Under the pieces are notes generated by a model. It worked only from the letters and a program-made list of their open reading frames with translations. It was not told where the DNA came from and searched no databases. From NCBI GenBank assembly GCA_942491735.1, contig CALOCN010000014.1:2542001-2606000 (forward strand): 64,000 nucleotides of DNA. The letters run 5' to 3'. How positions within the stretch are numbered: position 1 is the first letter of the stretch; the number at the start of each line of letters is the position of its first letter. The position numbers and the translations under genes were made by a program. This document shows positions 8,786 to 18,198 of the stretch, piece after piece. Source of the DNA: CALOCN01 sp942491735. Its GTDB lineage: Bacteria; Eisenbacteria; RBG-16-71-46; JABDJR01.

Positions 8786-11700
8786 TCATCCAAGATCGGT
8801 CAGCAACGCCTCCAACGAACCCAACTCCTCGCGCAACCTGGCCAACCGCTCGCGCTCCTGATTCACCACCGACTCGGGGGCCCGGGACACGAAGCTCTCG
8901 TTACCCAGCTTCTTCTCGACCCCCGCCACCGCCTGGGCCAGCTTGTCCCGTTGCTTGCCCAGACGATCCCGTTCCGCCGCCACATCCACCACGCCAAGGA
9001 GATGAACCGTCACGCCCCCCACCGCCGCCGATCCCGATCCCGGTTGGCGCTCGGGAGCCTGCGAGGTCGTGGTGACCTCGCCGAGGCGGGCCAGGGTCCG
9101 CACCAGATCGAGATTGGCCACGACCGTCTCCAGATCCTCCCCCTGAGCCTCGATGATCGCCTCGATCTTCCTGGAAGGCGGCACGTTGTGGTGGGAGCGC
9201 ACGTTGCGCACTTCCCGGATGATGGCCTGCAGCCCGCTGAACCGCTCCTGGGCGTCGGCGTCCAGGAAGGTGGGGTCCGCGCTGGGCCAGGCCGCCCGGA
9301 GCAGGAGCGGTTCACCCGCCCCTTGCGGTCCCCGGCTTGGGACCACCTCGTTCACGTGCTGCCAGAGGGCCTCGGTGATGAACGGAGCCACCGGATGGAG
9401 CAGGCGCAGGATCGTATCCAGGGCATGGGCGAGAATCGCCTTGGGCGCGCTCTCCCCCGCGGCAATCCGGGTCTTGGCGATCTCGAGGTACCAGTCGCAG
9501 AAGTCGTCCCAGGTGAACCGGTAGATGCGCTCCGCCACGTCGTTGAACCGATAGGCGGCCAGGCTCTCGCTCACCCCGGCGATGGTTTCCTGCATCCGGT
9601 GGAGCAGCCATCGATCCGCGAGGTGGGACCGCGGGTCCACCTCGGCCCACCCCGGCGTGTCCTCGAGGTTCATGAGCACGAACCGGGAGGCGTTCCAGAG
9701 CTTGTTCATGAAGTTGCGACCCACGGTGAACTTGGGCGAGGAATTGACCTCGGTCCCGTCCGGCAGGGTCATGGCTTCCACCGGCATGCGCACGTCCTGG
9801 GTCTGGGTGGTCATGCTGATGAGGGTGAAGCGCATCGCATCCGCGCCGTGATGGTCCACGATGGTGTTGGGGTCGATCCCGTTCCCGAGGCTCTTGGACA
9901 TCTTCTTGCCGTCGCCATCCTGGATCATGGCGTGGATGAAGACGTCCGCGAACGGGATGTCACCCAGCGCGTACTGTCCGAACATGACCATGCGGGTAAC
10001 CCACAGGGTGATGATCTCGCGCGCGGTGGTGAGAACGCTTCCGGGATAATAGGTGCGCAGGTCCGGCGTGTCCCGGGGCCAACCCAGGGTCGAGAACGGC
10101 CACAACGCGGAGCTGAACCAGGTGTCCAGCACGTCCTCGTCCTGGGTCCAACCCCTCTCGGCCAGCCACGCCTCCGCCGCCTCGTTGGGAGCATCCAGGT
10201 TGAGGTAGGTCTCCAGCTGATCGCCTTCCTCGGACACGCGCGCCCGCAGGACATGCCTCACCCCGGTTGCGCCGAGCCCCTCGGCAAGGGATGCGCCGGA
10301 GGCCTCGTCCACCGCGGCGACCACGGCCGGATGCGGCTCCCCTTCCCACGGCAAGGCCCGCGGCAGATCCGGCGGCACGGGCAGGTTCCGGCTCCAGATG
10401 GGAATGCGGTGTCCCCACCAGAGCTGCCGTGAGATGGGCCAGTCCCGCAGGTCCTCCAACCAGCGACGGTAGGTGGTCTCGTAGCGTTCCGGAACCACCC
10501 GCAACCGTTTCTCCAGGAGCGGGGCCAGGGCCAGGCCGGCCAGGGAGGATCCGGGCAACTCCGTCCCCGGCACGTTCCCGGATTCGGCACGACCGGCGAT
10601 GGGCTGCTTGACCGCCACGTACCACTGATCCGACAGGTAGGGCTCGATCGGCACATGGCTGCGATAGCTGTGACCCACCGGATGGGTGTAGTCCCGCACC
10701 GAATCCAGAAGATCGTTTTCCTTGAACCAGGTCACGATCGAGCGGCGCGCCTCGAACCGGTCCTGACCGATCAGACGCTCGGCCTCGGTCCCCGCTGCGT
10801 CCTGCCACCCATGGCGGTCGCTGATGGATCCGTCGGGAGCCATCACGTTGATCACATCCAGATCATGGCGCAGTCCGATCTGCCAATCATCGGGATCATG
10901 GGCCGGGGTCACCTTGAGGAACCCGGTGGAGTAGCGGGCCTTCTCGTCCTCGCTTTCCGGGTCGGCCATGACCACATGGGTGTCGGCCACGATGGGAATG
11001 CGGCGCCCCACCAGGGGCAGTTCCACCGTCTGCCCCACCAGGGCGGCGGCGCGCGGATCCGCGGGGTTCATGGCCACCGCGGTGTCCCCCAGCATGGTCT
11101 CGGGGCGGGTGGTGGCCACGGTGACGTGCTCCACCGTCCCGCCGTCGATCGACACCGGCCGGGTGAGGGGATAGCGCAGGTACCAGAAGTGGCCGTCGAC
11201 GTCCTGGTGTTCCACCTCGTCGTCGGCGAGCACGGTCTGGGTGGCCGGGTCCCAGTTGACCAGCCGCTTGCCCCGATAGATGAGCCCGTCGCTGAACAGG
11301 CGATGGAACATTTCCCGCACCGCACCGACACAGACCTCGTCCATGGTGAAGCGGGTCCGTCGCCAGTCGCAGGAGGCGCCCATACGCCGGAGCTGGTCGA
11401 GGATCTTCGCCTCGTACTCGTCCTTCCACGCCTCCACCCGCTCCACGAACGCCTCGCGGGTGAAGTCGGTGCGGCGTTTGTTCTCCTCCTCGAGGATGCG
11501 CTTCTCCACCACGGTCTGGGTGGCGATGCCCGCATGGTCCGTACCCGGCTGCCACAGGGTGGCCAACCCGCGCATGCGGTGATGACGGATGAGGGTGTCC
11601 TGGATCGTATTGTTGAGCGCGTGGCCCAGGTGCAGGGCGGCGGTTACGTTGGGGGGCGGGATGACGATGCAGTAGCTGTCCGCACCGGGGTCCGGCTCCG

Positions 11701-11788
11701 CGTCGAAGCCGTGGCGGTCGAGCCACAGGGAGTAGATGGCCCGCTCGGTCCGAGCGGGCTCGTAGACCTGACTGAGTTCCGTTGCCAT
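8786..11788 (-). CDS. valS: Valyl-tRNA synthetase
   Basis: 1000 residues, somewhat longer than E. coli ValS (951). It charges tRNA-Val with valine and edits mischarged Thr. Seen: PPPNVTAALHLGHAL with the HIGH-type HLGH at 53-56; the KMSKS signature at about 629-633 (GKKMSKSLGN); an intervening editing (CP1) domain with TTRPETMLGDTAVAMNP; and a C-terminal coiled coil rich in Arg/Leu/Glu (RDKLAQAVAGVEKKL) typical of ValS. ATG 11788 is the natural start. I found no T-box leader upstream; the 204-base gap shared with the divergent nucleoside kinase carries no recognisable riboswitch. Confidence 0.98.
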   Translation of the reverse strand: MATELSQVYEPARTERAIYSLWLDRHGFDAEPDPGADSYCIVIPPPNVTAALHLGHALNNTIQDTLIRHHRMRGLATLWQPGTDHAGIATQTVVEKRILEEENKRRTDFTREAFVERVEAWKDEYEAKILDQLRRMGASCDWRRTRFTMDEVCVGAVREMFHRLFSDGLIYRGKRLVNWDPATQTVLADDEVEHQDVDGHFWYLRYPLTRPVSIDGGTVEHVTVATTRPETMLGDTAVAMNPADPRAAALVGQTVELPLVGRRIPIVADTHVVMADPESEDEKARYSTGFLKVTPAHDPDDWQIGLRHDLDVINVMAPDGSISDRHGWQDAAGTEAERLIGQDRFEARRSIVTWFKENDLLDSVRDYTHPVGHSYRSHVPIEPYLSDQWYVAVKQPIAGRAESGNVPGTELPGSSLAGLALAPLLEKRLRVVPERYETTYRRWLEDLRDWPISRQLWWGHRIPIWSRNLPVPPDLPRALPWEGEPHPAVVAAVDEASGASLAEGLGATGVRHVLRARVSEEGDQLETYLNLDAPNEAAEAWLAERGWTQDEDVLDTWFSSALWPFSTLGWPRDTPDLRTYYPGSVLTTAREIITLWVTRMVMFGQYALGDIPFADVFIHAMIQDGDGKKMSKSLGNGIDPNTIVDHHGADAMRFTLISMTTQTQDVRMPVEAMTLPDGTEVNSSPKFTVGRNFMNKLWNASRFVLMNLEDTPGWAEVDPRSHLADRWLLHRMQETIAGVSESLAAYRFNDVAERIYRFTWDDFCDWYLEIAKTRIAAGESAPKAILAHALDTILRLLHPVAPFITEALWQHVNEVVPSRGPQGAGEPLLLRAAWPSADPTFLDADAQERFSGLQAIIREVRNVRSHHNVPPSRKIEAIIEAQGEDLETVVANLDLVRTLARLGEVTTTSQAPERQPGSGSAAVGGVTVHLLGVVDVAAERDRLGKQRDKLAQAVAGVEKKLGNESFVSRAPESVVNQERERLARLREELGSLEALLTDLG

Positions 11789-11992
11789 GGGCCGCCCGAT
11801 TCATGGGTGAGATGCGTGCTGAAACCGTCGGGGGCGTCCCGAACGGAGCCTTCCGGCTCACCCGGGTGGCGTTCCGCAATCCGCAACGCCCCTGGCGAAA
11901 CGAGCGAGTATAGGGGCCCTGCCGGGCCCGAATCAATGGCACAGGGGCTCCAAGGGGGGTAGACTCCGTTCCTCACCCCCGTGGAGCGAGCG

Positions 11993-12643
11993 ATGAACCA
12001 CTACGAGAAACTGTTTATCGGGATCGCCGGCATGATCGGCGCCGGCAAATCGACCCTGGCCGCGTCCCTGGGACGTCACCTGAAGATCGACGTCTACTAC
12101 GAACCGGTGGAGGACAACGAGTACCTCGAGGACTTCTACCGGGACACCGCCCGCTATTCCTTCGCCACCCAGATCTACCTCCTGAACAAGCGCTTCCAGC
12201 AGCACCAGGAGATCATCTGGACCGGTCGTTCCGCGGTCCAGGATCGGACCATCTACGAGGACTCCATCTTCGCCAAGATGCTGGCCAGGACCGGCCTCAT
12301 GGAAGAGCGGGACTTCCGGACCTACGTGGAACTGTTCGGACACATGAGCAACTTCATGTGCCGTCCCAACCTCATCGTCTACCTGGACGTCTCCCCGGAG
12401 CGGTCCCTGGAACGGATCCACTCGCGCGGTCGCGGGGTGGAGTCCGGCATCTCCCTCGAGTACCTCACCGCGCTGCACCAGGGCTACGAGGAGTTCATCC
12501 GGGACATCTCCCGTCTCGTGCCGGTCATCCGTGTCGACTACGACCGTTTCGCCACCGCGGAGGAAATGGCCGAGGTGATCGAGCGGGAGTACATGGACCA
12601 CAGCTTCCTGCGCGAAGCGGCCCGGTTCGATCCCACCCGCTGA
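11993..12643 (+). CDS. Deoxynucleoside kinase (dAdo/dGuo/dCyd kinase family)
   Basis: 216 residues. It phosphorylates deoxynucleosides for dNTP salvage in the cytoplasm. Seen: the Walker A loop GMIGAGKST (13-21), the family motif QDRTIYEDSIFAKML (E/DR-type substrate site), YLDVSPERSLERI near the LID (IHSRGRGVE), and a C-terminal VDYDRF motif. Base specificity (dA/dG versus dC) cannot be fixed by eye. Start: a GTG at 11981 is in frame, but ATG 11993 has GGAG at 11983-11986 with 6-base spacing, so the later start is preferred. It converges on the VanZ-like gene with a 6-base gap. Confidence 0.93.
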   Translation: MNHYEKLFIGIAGMIGAGKSTLAASLGRHLKIDVYYEPVEDNEYLEDFYRDTARYSFATQIYLLNKRFQQHQEIIWTGRSAVQDRTIYEDSIFAKMLARTGLMEERDFRTYVELFGHMSNFMCRPNLIVYLDVSPERSLERIHSRGRGVESGISLEYLTALHQGYEEFIRDISRLVPVIRVDYDRFATAEEMAEVIEREYMDHSFLREAARFDPTR

Positions 12644-12649
12644 CCCGCG

Positions 12650-13594
12650 CTACTGCAGCAGCAGGTCGCCGAAGGACAGGGTGAAGGGCTCGGCCGGCTC
12701 CACCTCGAAGAACACCAGCGACCGCACCCGGGTCAGGTCCAGGCGGCGACCGTTGAGGGCGATCACCTCGGAAAGCCGGATGGTGATTTCGTTGCCGCCC
12801 GGTTGCACCTGGATCGCGGTCTGGAACTGATCCCGGTAGTCCTCGGTGGCCGGTCCGTCCGCGATGCGCAGGATGATCCGCTGGTCGGCGTCGAGTTCGC
12901 TGGCCACGCTGAAACGCAGGCGCTCGTACCCGGTCCAGTCCCCGAGGGGTTGGCGGAGAATGAACGCGGGATACTTCCCCACCCCGAAGATCACCCGGGC
13001 CGATCGCTCACCCCGGGCATCCCGGGGCCAGGTCACGTCGGCGTCGCGGGTGAGGACCAGGGACCGGCTCCAGTAGGCGTCCCAATCGGCGAGCGCCGGC
13101 GCTCCCGATGCCCGACCGACATGGATGGTTGCCGCGGTCCACAGCGGCCAGGTTCCCGCCACCATCAGGACGAGAGCGGTCACCCCCATCGCCCCGCGTG
13201 CCCGCCGTGCCACGTCCGGACGCAGCGCGGCGTGCAGGAGCAACGCGGCCGCTCCCCCCAGGAGGTCCCGTCCCAGGTCCATGAGGTCGGCATCCCGGGG
13301 TCCACGGTACTGCAGCGCCTCGGTCGCCGCCCCGGCCAACCCGGTCAGGAGCCACGCCGTCACATACAGGGCCTTCGGCGCCGGTCCGCCACGCGCCGTT
13401 CCCGACCGGCCGCGGGCGCGCAGGAGTTCCAGCAACACCACGGCGAAGGCGCCGAACAGCACCGCGTGACCCGCGTCGAAGACCGAGTCGACAAGAAACC
13501 CACGCGCGGGGCGCGGGCCGAGGATCTGGAAGGTGATCAGTGCCGTGGCGGCGAGCCCGAGGAGAATCGTCGGTACGGGACGGGGGCGGTTCAT
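12650..13594 (-). CDS. VanZ-like membrane protein with C-terminal beta-sandwich domain
   Basis: 314 residues. The N-terminal half (about 1-160) has five hydrophobic helices and matches VanZ-like proteins: short helices, AGHAVLFGAFAVVLLELL and EALQYRGPRDADLMDLGRDL, the latter being the conserved Glu/Gln and Asp pair of the family. The C-terminal 150 residues are soluble and beta-rich (YERLRFSVASELDADQRIIL, FFEVEPAEPFTLSFGDLLLQ) and look like a carbohydrate-binding or CIA30-like sandwich. Function of this fusion is unknown; an envelope role is inferred. Start: ATG 13594 chosen; another in-frame ATG lies at 13627 and neither has a strong ribosome site. Confidence 0.78.
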   Translation of the reverse strand: MNRPRPVPTILLGLAATALITFQILGPRPARGFLVDSVFDAGHAVLFGAFAVVLLELLRARGRSGTARGGPAPKALYVTAWLLTGLAGAATEALQYRGPRDADLMDLGRDLLGGAAALLLHAALRPDVARRARGAMGVTALVLMVAGTWPLWTAATIHVGRASGAPALADWDAYWSRSLVLTRDADVTWPRDARGERSARVIFGVGKYPAFILRQPLGDWTGYERLRFSVASELDADQRIILRIADGPATEDYRDQFQTAIQVQPGGNEITIRLSEVIALNGRRLDLTRVRSLVFFEVEPAEPFTLSFGDLLLQ

Positions 13595-13740
13595 CCGGGG
13601 GACTATATCGACGGCGGGGGGATTCACCCACCCGTCTGGCGATTTGCCGAACCCGCACTAAGTCCTCTTCCACGCCTCAATCCACGCCCGCGCGGATCCG
13701 ATACCTACACCACAGGGACGCGGCACCGAGTTGAGGCATC

Positions 13741-15282
13741 ATGCTGGAACGAACATCGGCACAAGGTCCGCAAGGGCTCCGCAGGCGCATCCTCCTGGTG
13801 GGGGGATCCTGCACGCTCGTGGCCGCCGGGCTCTCGGCCTGGCTCCCCCTCCCCCACTTCCTGGGCGTCGCGTTTCTCCTGTTCCCGGTTGTCCTCCCCC
13901 TGGGTGTCCGGTGGGCCCTGCGCCCGGCGCAACGGCAAGCCGACGCGTTCGACGCCGTGGCCGCGGGCAACACCGACATGCCGGTGGACACCGATGGCCG
14001 GGACGCCCTGGGGCGCATGGGGGCCGCGGTGACCACCCTCAGCCGCGACCTCGCGGCCAGTCGCTCCGAACTGGAGACCCGCAGCCGGGTGCTCGCGGAT
14101 TCCACCGCCGAGAACACCCGCCTGTTCGCCACCGCGACCCGCAGCAACGCCCGGCTGGCCTTCCTGCAGGACACCGCCCGCGCGGCGGCGACCAGCGACT
14201 CCGTGGGCGAGTTGATGGATCGCGTCCATGAAGGGCTCCGACACCTGGTCCCGTACGGGTACCTGACCCTGCTGCGTCACCAGCCCGATCAGGGTTCCTT
14301 CCGACGCGAATTCCTCTGGCTCGACGACCCCGCCCACGACCCGCCCCAACCCACCCTGCCCGTCGGGTCTCCCGGGCTGGCCCAGGTCCTGCAATCCCGA
14401 CAGCCCTGGATCGTCGAGGTGCTGTCCGACGAGCCGGTCTTCGCCGGGTCCTGGCTGCCCGAGGCCGGCTTCCGGTCCGCCCTCCTCGTCCCCCTCGTCT
14501 TCCGCAATGAGGTGGTCGGGGTGCTGGGTCTCGCGGCGGTGTCCGAACGGGCGTTCTCCGGGGCTCATCGGACCACCGTGCTCTCCGCCGCGGGCCCCCT
14601 CGCCCTGCGGCTGCGAAGCGAGATCACCTCCCCGACCGGGGCGAACCCACCCGGGGAAACGGTGGCGGGACTGCGTTCCCGTTCGCTGGCGCATGAGATC
14701 AACAACCTGCTCCAGGCCATCACCGGCCGGGCCCAGCTGATGCGGATCCGGGCCGCGAAGGGGTCGCTGCGCCTCGAGGAACTCGATGCGCCGTTGGCCG
14801 CGTTGGAGCAGTCGGCCATGGATGCGGCCGAGGCCCTGCGACGGGGTCGCGCTCCCCGCCCCGGACCGCACGCGGAGAGCGCTCCCGGGGGTTCCTCCCC
14901 CCACCAACCGCCGCTGCGGATCCTGGTCGCCGACGACGAACCGGGGGTTCTCGATACCCTGGTCGCCCTGCTCGAGGCCATGGGACATTCGGTGACCGGC
15001 ACCCGGGGAGGGCAGGAACTCCTGGATCGCTTCGAGCCCGGAGCCTTCGATCTGGTCATGACCGATCTCGGCATGCCCGAGGTGAGCGGGTGGGATGTCG
15101 CGGCCCGCATCCGGGAGCAGGATGACCGGATCCCGGTGGTTCTGGTGACCGCCTGGGGAAACGAGATCCGGACCCGGACCGCGCGGGAACGGGGCGTGAC
15201 CACCGTGGTCAGCAAACCGTTCACCGTGCAGCAGGTGGCCACGTTGCTCAGCGAACTGCGGCGCCCCCCCCACGCCGCCTGA
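13741..15282 (+). CDS. GAF-HisKA-receiver signalling protein lacking an ATPase domain
   Basis: 513 residues. Two membrane helices at about 16-57, a HAMP-like linker (about 58-105), a coiled coil, a GAF domain (about 150-290), then a histidine-kinase dimerisation box LAHEINNLLQAITG with H318. Where the HATPase domain should follow there is only a 20-residue Pro/Gly linker, and a complete receiver domain begins at about 393 (D398/D399, phospho-acceptor D442 in MTDLGMPE, K492). So it keeps a phosphorylatable His and Asp but has no means of autophosphorylation. It could be a phosphorelay intermediate, or act by binding (inference). polB starts 37 bases downstream and a SixA-type phosphohistidine phosphatase follows. 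Confidence 0.88.
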   Translation: MLERTSAQGPQGLRRRILLVGGSCTLVAAGLSAWLPLPHFLGVAFLLFPVVLPLGVRWALRPAQRQADAFDAVAAGNTDMPVDTDGRDALGRMGAAVTTLSRDLAASRSELETRSRVLADSTAENTRLFATATRSNARLAFLQDTARAAATSDSVGELMDRVHEGLRHLVPYGYLTLLRHQPDQGSFRREFLWLDDPAHDPPQPTLPVGSPGLAQVLQSRQPWIVEVLSDEPVFAGSWLPEAGFRSALLVPLVFRNEVVGVLGLAAVSERAFSGAHRTTVLSAAGPLALRLRSEITSPTGANPPGETVAGLRSRSLAHEINNLLQAITGRAQLMRIRAAKGSLRLEELDAPLAALEQSAMDAAEALRRGRAPRPGPHAESAPGGSSPHQPPLRILVADDEPGVLDTLVALLEAMGHSVTGTRGGQELLDRFEPGAFDLVMTDLGMPEVSGWDVAARIREQDDRIPVVLVTAWGNEIRTRTARERGVTTVVSKPFTVQQVATLLSELRRPPHAA

Positions 15283-15319
15283 CCCACCAGCCGCCCCCGT
15301 TTTCCGGTAGCATCGGCGG

Positions 15320-17632
15320 GTGGACCGCGGATACATCCTGCAACCGACCTATCGCATCACGGCGGGGCGACCCGTCGTGCATCTCTACGGCACCCTCGAG
15401 AACGGGGACTCGTTCCTGGTGCGCGATGATCGGGACGTCCCCACCTTCCATGTGCCGGCCCGCGATGCCGAGCGCGCGACCCGCCTGGGAGCCAGGGTCA
15501 TCCGCGAGACCCCGCCGCGGCGTGATCTGACCGGGGAGGCCACGGCACGGGTCGAAGTGACCCTCCCCTCGGATGCCCCCCCGCTGCGGGATCGATTGCA
15601 TCGGGAAGGCATTCCCACCTACGAAGCCGATATCCGGTTCGCCTATCGTTTTCTCATCGCCCGGGGTATCCGCGCCACGGTGGGAATCGACGGAACCTGG
15701 AACGCCGACCCCCACGTGGACCGCGTCTACGACAATCCCGTCCTGACCCCGCTGTCCTGGGTCCCCGGCCTGCGTCCGCTCTCCATCGACATCGAGACCG
15801 ACCCCCAGGCGCGACGCATCCTGTCCATTGCCTTGGCCACCCCCGCCGGCGGTGAAGTCCTGCTCCTCACCCCAGCCGGCGAGACGTGTCCCCCCGGCGC
15901 CATCCCTTGCCGCGACGAACGGGACCTGCTCACCCGGTTCGTGCAGCGGGTCCGCGAGCTGGACCCGGATGTCATCGTGGGGTGGAACGTCATCGACTTC
16001 GACCTGAAGGTTCTGGATCGCGCGGCCTCCCGGGTCGGTGTCCCCCTCACCCTGGGACGCGGGGAGGAGCCCATGAGGCTACGCACCCCGAGGGGGGCGG
16101 GACTTCTCCAGGCCCAACTTCAGGGACGGCTCGTCCTGGATGGGATCCAGCTCCTGCGGGGTGCGTTCGTCCGGCTCGAGAGCTATTCCCTGGACGAGGC
16201 GTCCCGGGTGCTCCTGGGCCGGGGCAAGACGGTGGCCGACATCCAGGGAGGCGCCTGGGTGCTGGAGGCCTTTGCCAACGACCGGGAGGCCCTGGTCCGG
16301 TACAACCTGCGCGACGCGGAGTTGGTCCTGGAACTCCTGGATCACCTGGATCTTCTCCCCCTGACCGTGGAGCGGACCCGGCTCACCGGCATGCCCCCCG
16401 ATCGCGTGTCGGCCAGCATCGCCTCGTTCGATTTCCTCTATCTGAGCGAGCTCGGAAAGCGGGGGATCGTCGCCCCCACCGTGGGGAGCCGGAACACCTC
16501 CCATTCGGAAGGAACCGGGGGGCACGTGCTGGACCCGCTCCCCGGGCTCTACGACAACGTGGCCATCATGGATTTCAAGAGCCTCTACCCCAGTCTCATC
16601 CGGACGTTCCAGATCGATCCGTTGGGACTCACCACCGCCACCCGCGAGCCGCAAGGCATTGTCGCGCCCAACGGCGCCGTGTTTCGTCGCGAACCGGGAA
16701 TCCTTCCCCGCATCCTGGACGAACTCATGCCGCGCCGCGAAGCGGCCAAGGCCGAGGGCAACGCCGTGGCCAGCCAGGCCATCAAGATCCTCATGAACTC
16801 CTTCTACGGCGTGCTCGGCACGTCCGCCTGCCGGTTCGCCGACCCGGCCCTGGCCAACGCCATCACCGGATTCGGCCGCGAGATCCTTCTCTGGTCCAAG
16901 GCGCACATCGAGTCCCGCGGACTGCGTGTCCTCTACGGGGACACCGACAGCCTGTTCGTGGAGACCGGGGCGGGCGACACCGCCTCCTCCCTGGTCCTGG
17001 CCCGGGAAACCGTGGAGGATCTCAACCGGTCCCTGACCCGGCACATCCACGAAACCTGGGGGGTGACCAGCCGTCTGGAAATGGAGTTCGAGCGGCTCTA
17101 CCGACGACTCTTTCTTCCCCATGTCCGTCACGGTGGCAGCGGCGCCCGGAAGCGCTATGCCGGTCTGGTCCACACCCGGGGCGAGGACAAGGTGGTGCTG
17201 ACCGGAATGGAAGCGGTACGCACCGACTGGACCGACCTGGCCCGCCGGGTCCAACGGGAACTCTACGAACGGCTTTTCCACGATCGACCGGTCGAGGACT
17301 ACCTGCACCGGATCGTGGCCGCGGTGCGCGCGGGTGAGATGGATGAGGCCCTGGTCTATCGCAAGATGCTCCGCAAGCCGCTGGCCTCCTACACCGCGTC
17401 CACCCCGCCCCACGTTGCCGCGGCCCGCAAGCTGGACACGCCCCCCAGGCGACGTATCCGGTATCTCATGACCCGCCACGGGCCGGAGCCGGTCGAGGCG
17501 CGCCGGTCCCCGCTGGACTACGAGCACTACATCCAGAAACAGGTGCGCCCGGTGGCCGAACCGGTCCTCACCCTGCTCGGTCTGCGGTTCGACCGGGTGG
17601 TGGGAGACGATCGTCAGACGACCCTCTTCTAG
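15320..17632 (+). CDS. polB: Family B DNA polymerase (DNA polymerase II)
   Basis: 770 residues, near the E. coli Pol II length (783). Proofreading exonuclease motifs are intact: DIETD (D157, E159), GWNVIDFDLKVL and YNLRDAELVL. Polymerase motifs are intact: DFKSLYPSLI (D418), KILMNSFYG (K489) and YGDTDSLF (D541, D543). The last residues QTTLF fit a beta-clamp binding motif. Known: Pol II works in lesion bypass and replication restart. Start: GTG at 15320; the residues that follow it (YILQPTYRI) match family N-termini. It sits between the GAF-His-receiver gene (37 bases) and the SixA-like gene (43 bases), probably one transcript. Confidence 0.97.
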   Translation: MDRGYILQPTYRITAGRPVVHLYGTLENGDSFLVRDDRDVPTFHVPARDAERATRLGARVIRETPPRRDLTGEATARVEVTLPSDAPPLRDRLHREGIPTYEADIRFAYRFLIARGIRATVGIDGTWNADPHVDRVYDNPVLTPLSWVPGLRPLSIDIETDPQARRILSIALATPAGGEVLLLTPAGETCPPGAIPCRDERDLLTRFVQRVRELDPDVIVGWNVIDFDLKVLDRAASRVGVPLTLGRGEEPMRLRTPRGAGLLQAQLQGRLVLDGIQLLRGAFVRLESYSLDEASRVLLGRGKTVADIQGGAWVLEAFANDREALVRYNLRDAELVLELLDHLDLLPLTVERTRLTGMPPDRVSASIASFDFLYLSELGKRGIVAPTVGSRNTSHSEGTGGHVLDPLPGLYDNVAIMDFKSLYPSLIRTFQIDPLGLTTATREPQGIVAPNGAVFRREPGILPRILDELMPRREAAKAEGNAVASQAIKILMNSFYGVLGTSACRFADPALANAITGFGREILLWSKAHIESRGLRVLYGDTDSLFVETGAGDTASSLVLARETVEDLNRSLTRHIHETWGVTSRLEMEFERLYRRLFLPHVRHGGSGARKRYAGLVHTRGEDKVVLTGMEAVRTDWTDLARRVQRELYERLFHDRPVEDYLHRIVAAVRAGEMDEALVYRKMLRKPLASYTASTPPHVAAARKLDTPPRRRIRYLMTRHGPEPVEARRSPLDYEHYIQKQVRPVAEPVLTLLGLRFDRVVGDDRQTTLF

Positions 17633-17675
17633 TCCCGGTTGACAGCGGCCGGGACGCCATGGAACGGTCGCGGCC

Positions 17676-18188
17676 ATGAAGACCCTGCTCATCATGCGCC
17701 ACGCCAAGTCGGACTGGGGTCAACCCGGATTGTCCGACCACGACCGACCGCTCAACCGACGCGGCGAACGGGATGCGCCCCGCATGGGCCGGCACCTGCG
17801 CCGCCACGACCTGGTCCCCGACCTCGTGCTCAGCTCCACCGCGATGCGCGCCTGCACGACGGCCCGGGAGACCGCCCGCGCCGCGGGTTGCGCCGGGGAT
17901 CCCATCCTGGTGGAGTCGCTCTACCTGGCCTCCCCGCGACACTGTCTCGCGGTCCTGGAGGGGATCGGCGAGCTCATCGACGGTGCCGTCGACCCCGCGG
18001 TGGTGATGATCGTGGCGCACAATCCGGGGATGGAGGAGCTGGTCACCCTGCTCACCGGGGAGGAGGAGACCTTCCCCACCGCCGCCGTGGCCCAGGTCGC
18101 CCTGAACCTCCCCGACTGGGCCGGCATCGCGCCCCATCTCGGTACCCTGGTCACGCTGTGGCGCCCCCGGGAAATCGATACGGTCTGA
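17676..18188 (+). CDS. SixA-type phosphohistidine phosphatase
   Basis: 170 residues of the histidine phosphatase (phosphoglycerate mutase-like) superfamily. Seen: catalytic RHAKS at R8-H9 and a second half motif IVAHNPGMEEL with the partner histidine, plus DRPLNRRGERDAPRMG typical of SixA. Known: E. coli SixA removes phosphate from phosphohistidine proteins. It is the third gene of the GAF-His-receiver / polB / sixA-like group, so the H318-bearing protein upstream is a natural candidate substrate (inference). It converges with the outer-membrane protein gene, 10 bases between stop codons. Confidence 0.9.
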   Translation: MKTLLIMRHAKSDWGQPGLSDHDRPLNRRGERDAPRMGRHLRRHDLVPDLVLSSTAMRACTTARETARAAGCAGDPILVESLYLASPRHCLAVLEGIGELIDGAVDPAVVMIVAHNPGMEELVTLLTGEEETFPTAAVAQVALNLPDWAGIAPHLGTLVTLWRPREIDTV

Positions 18189-18198
18189 CCCGCGGGGT

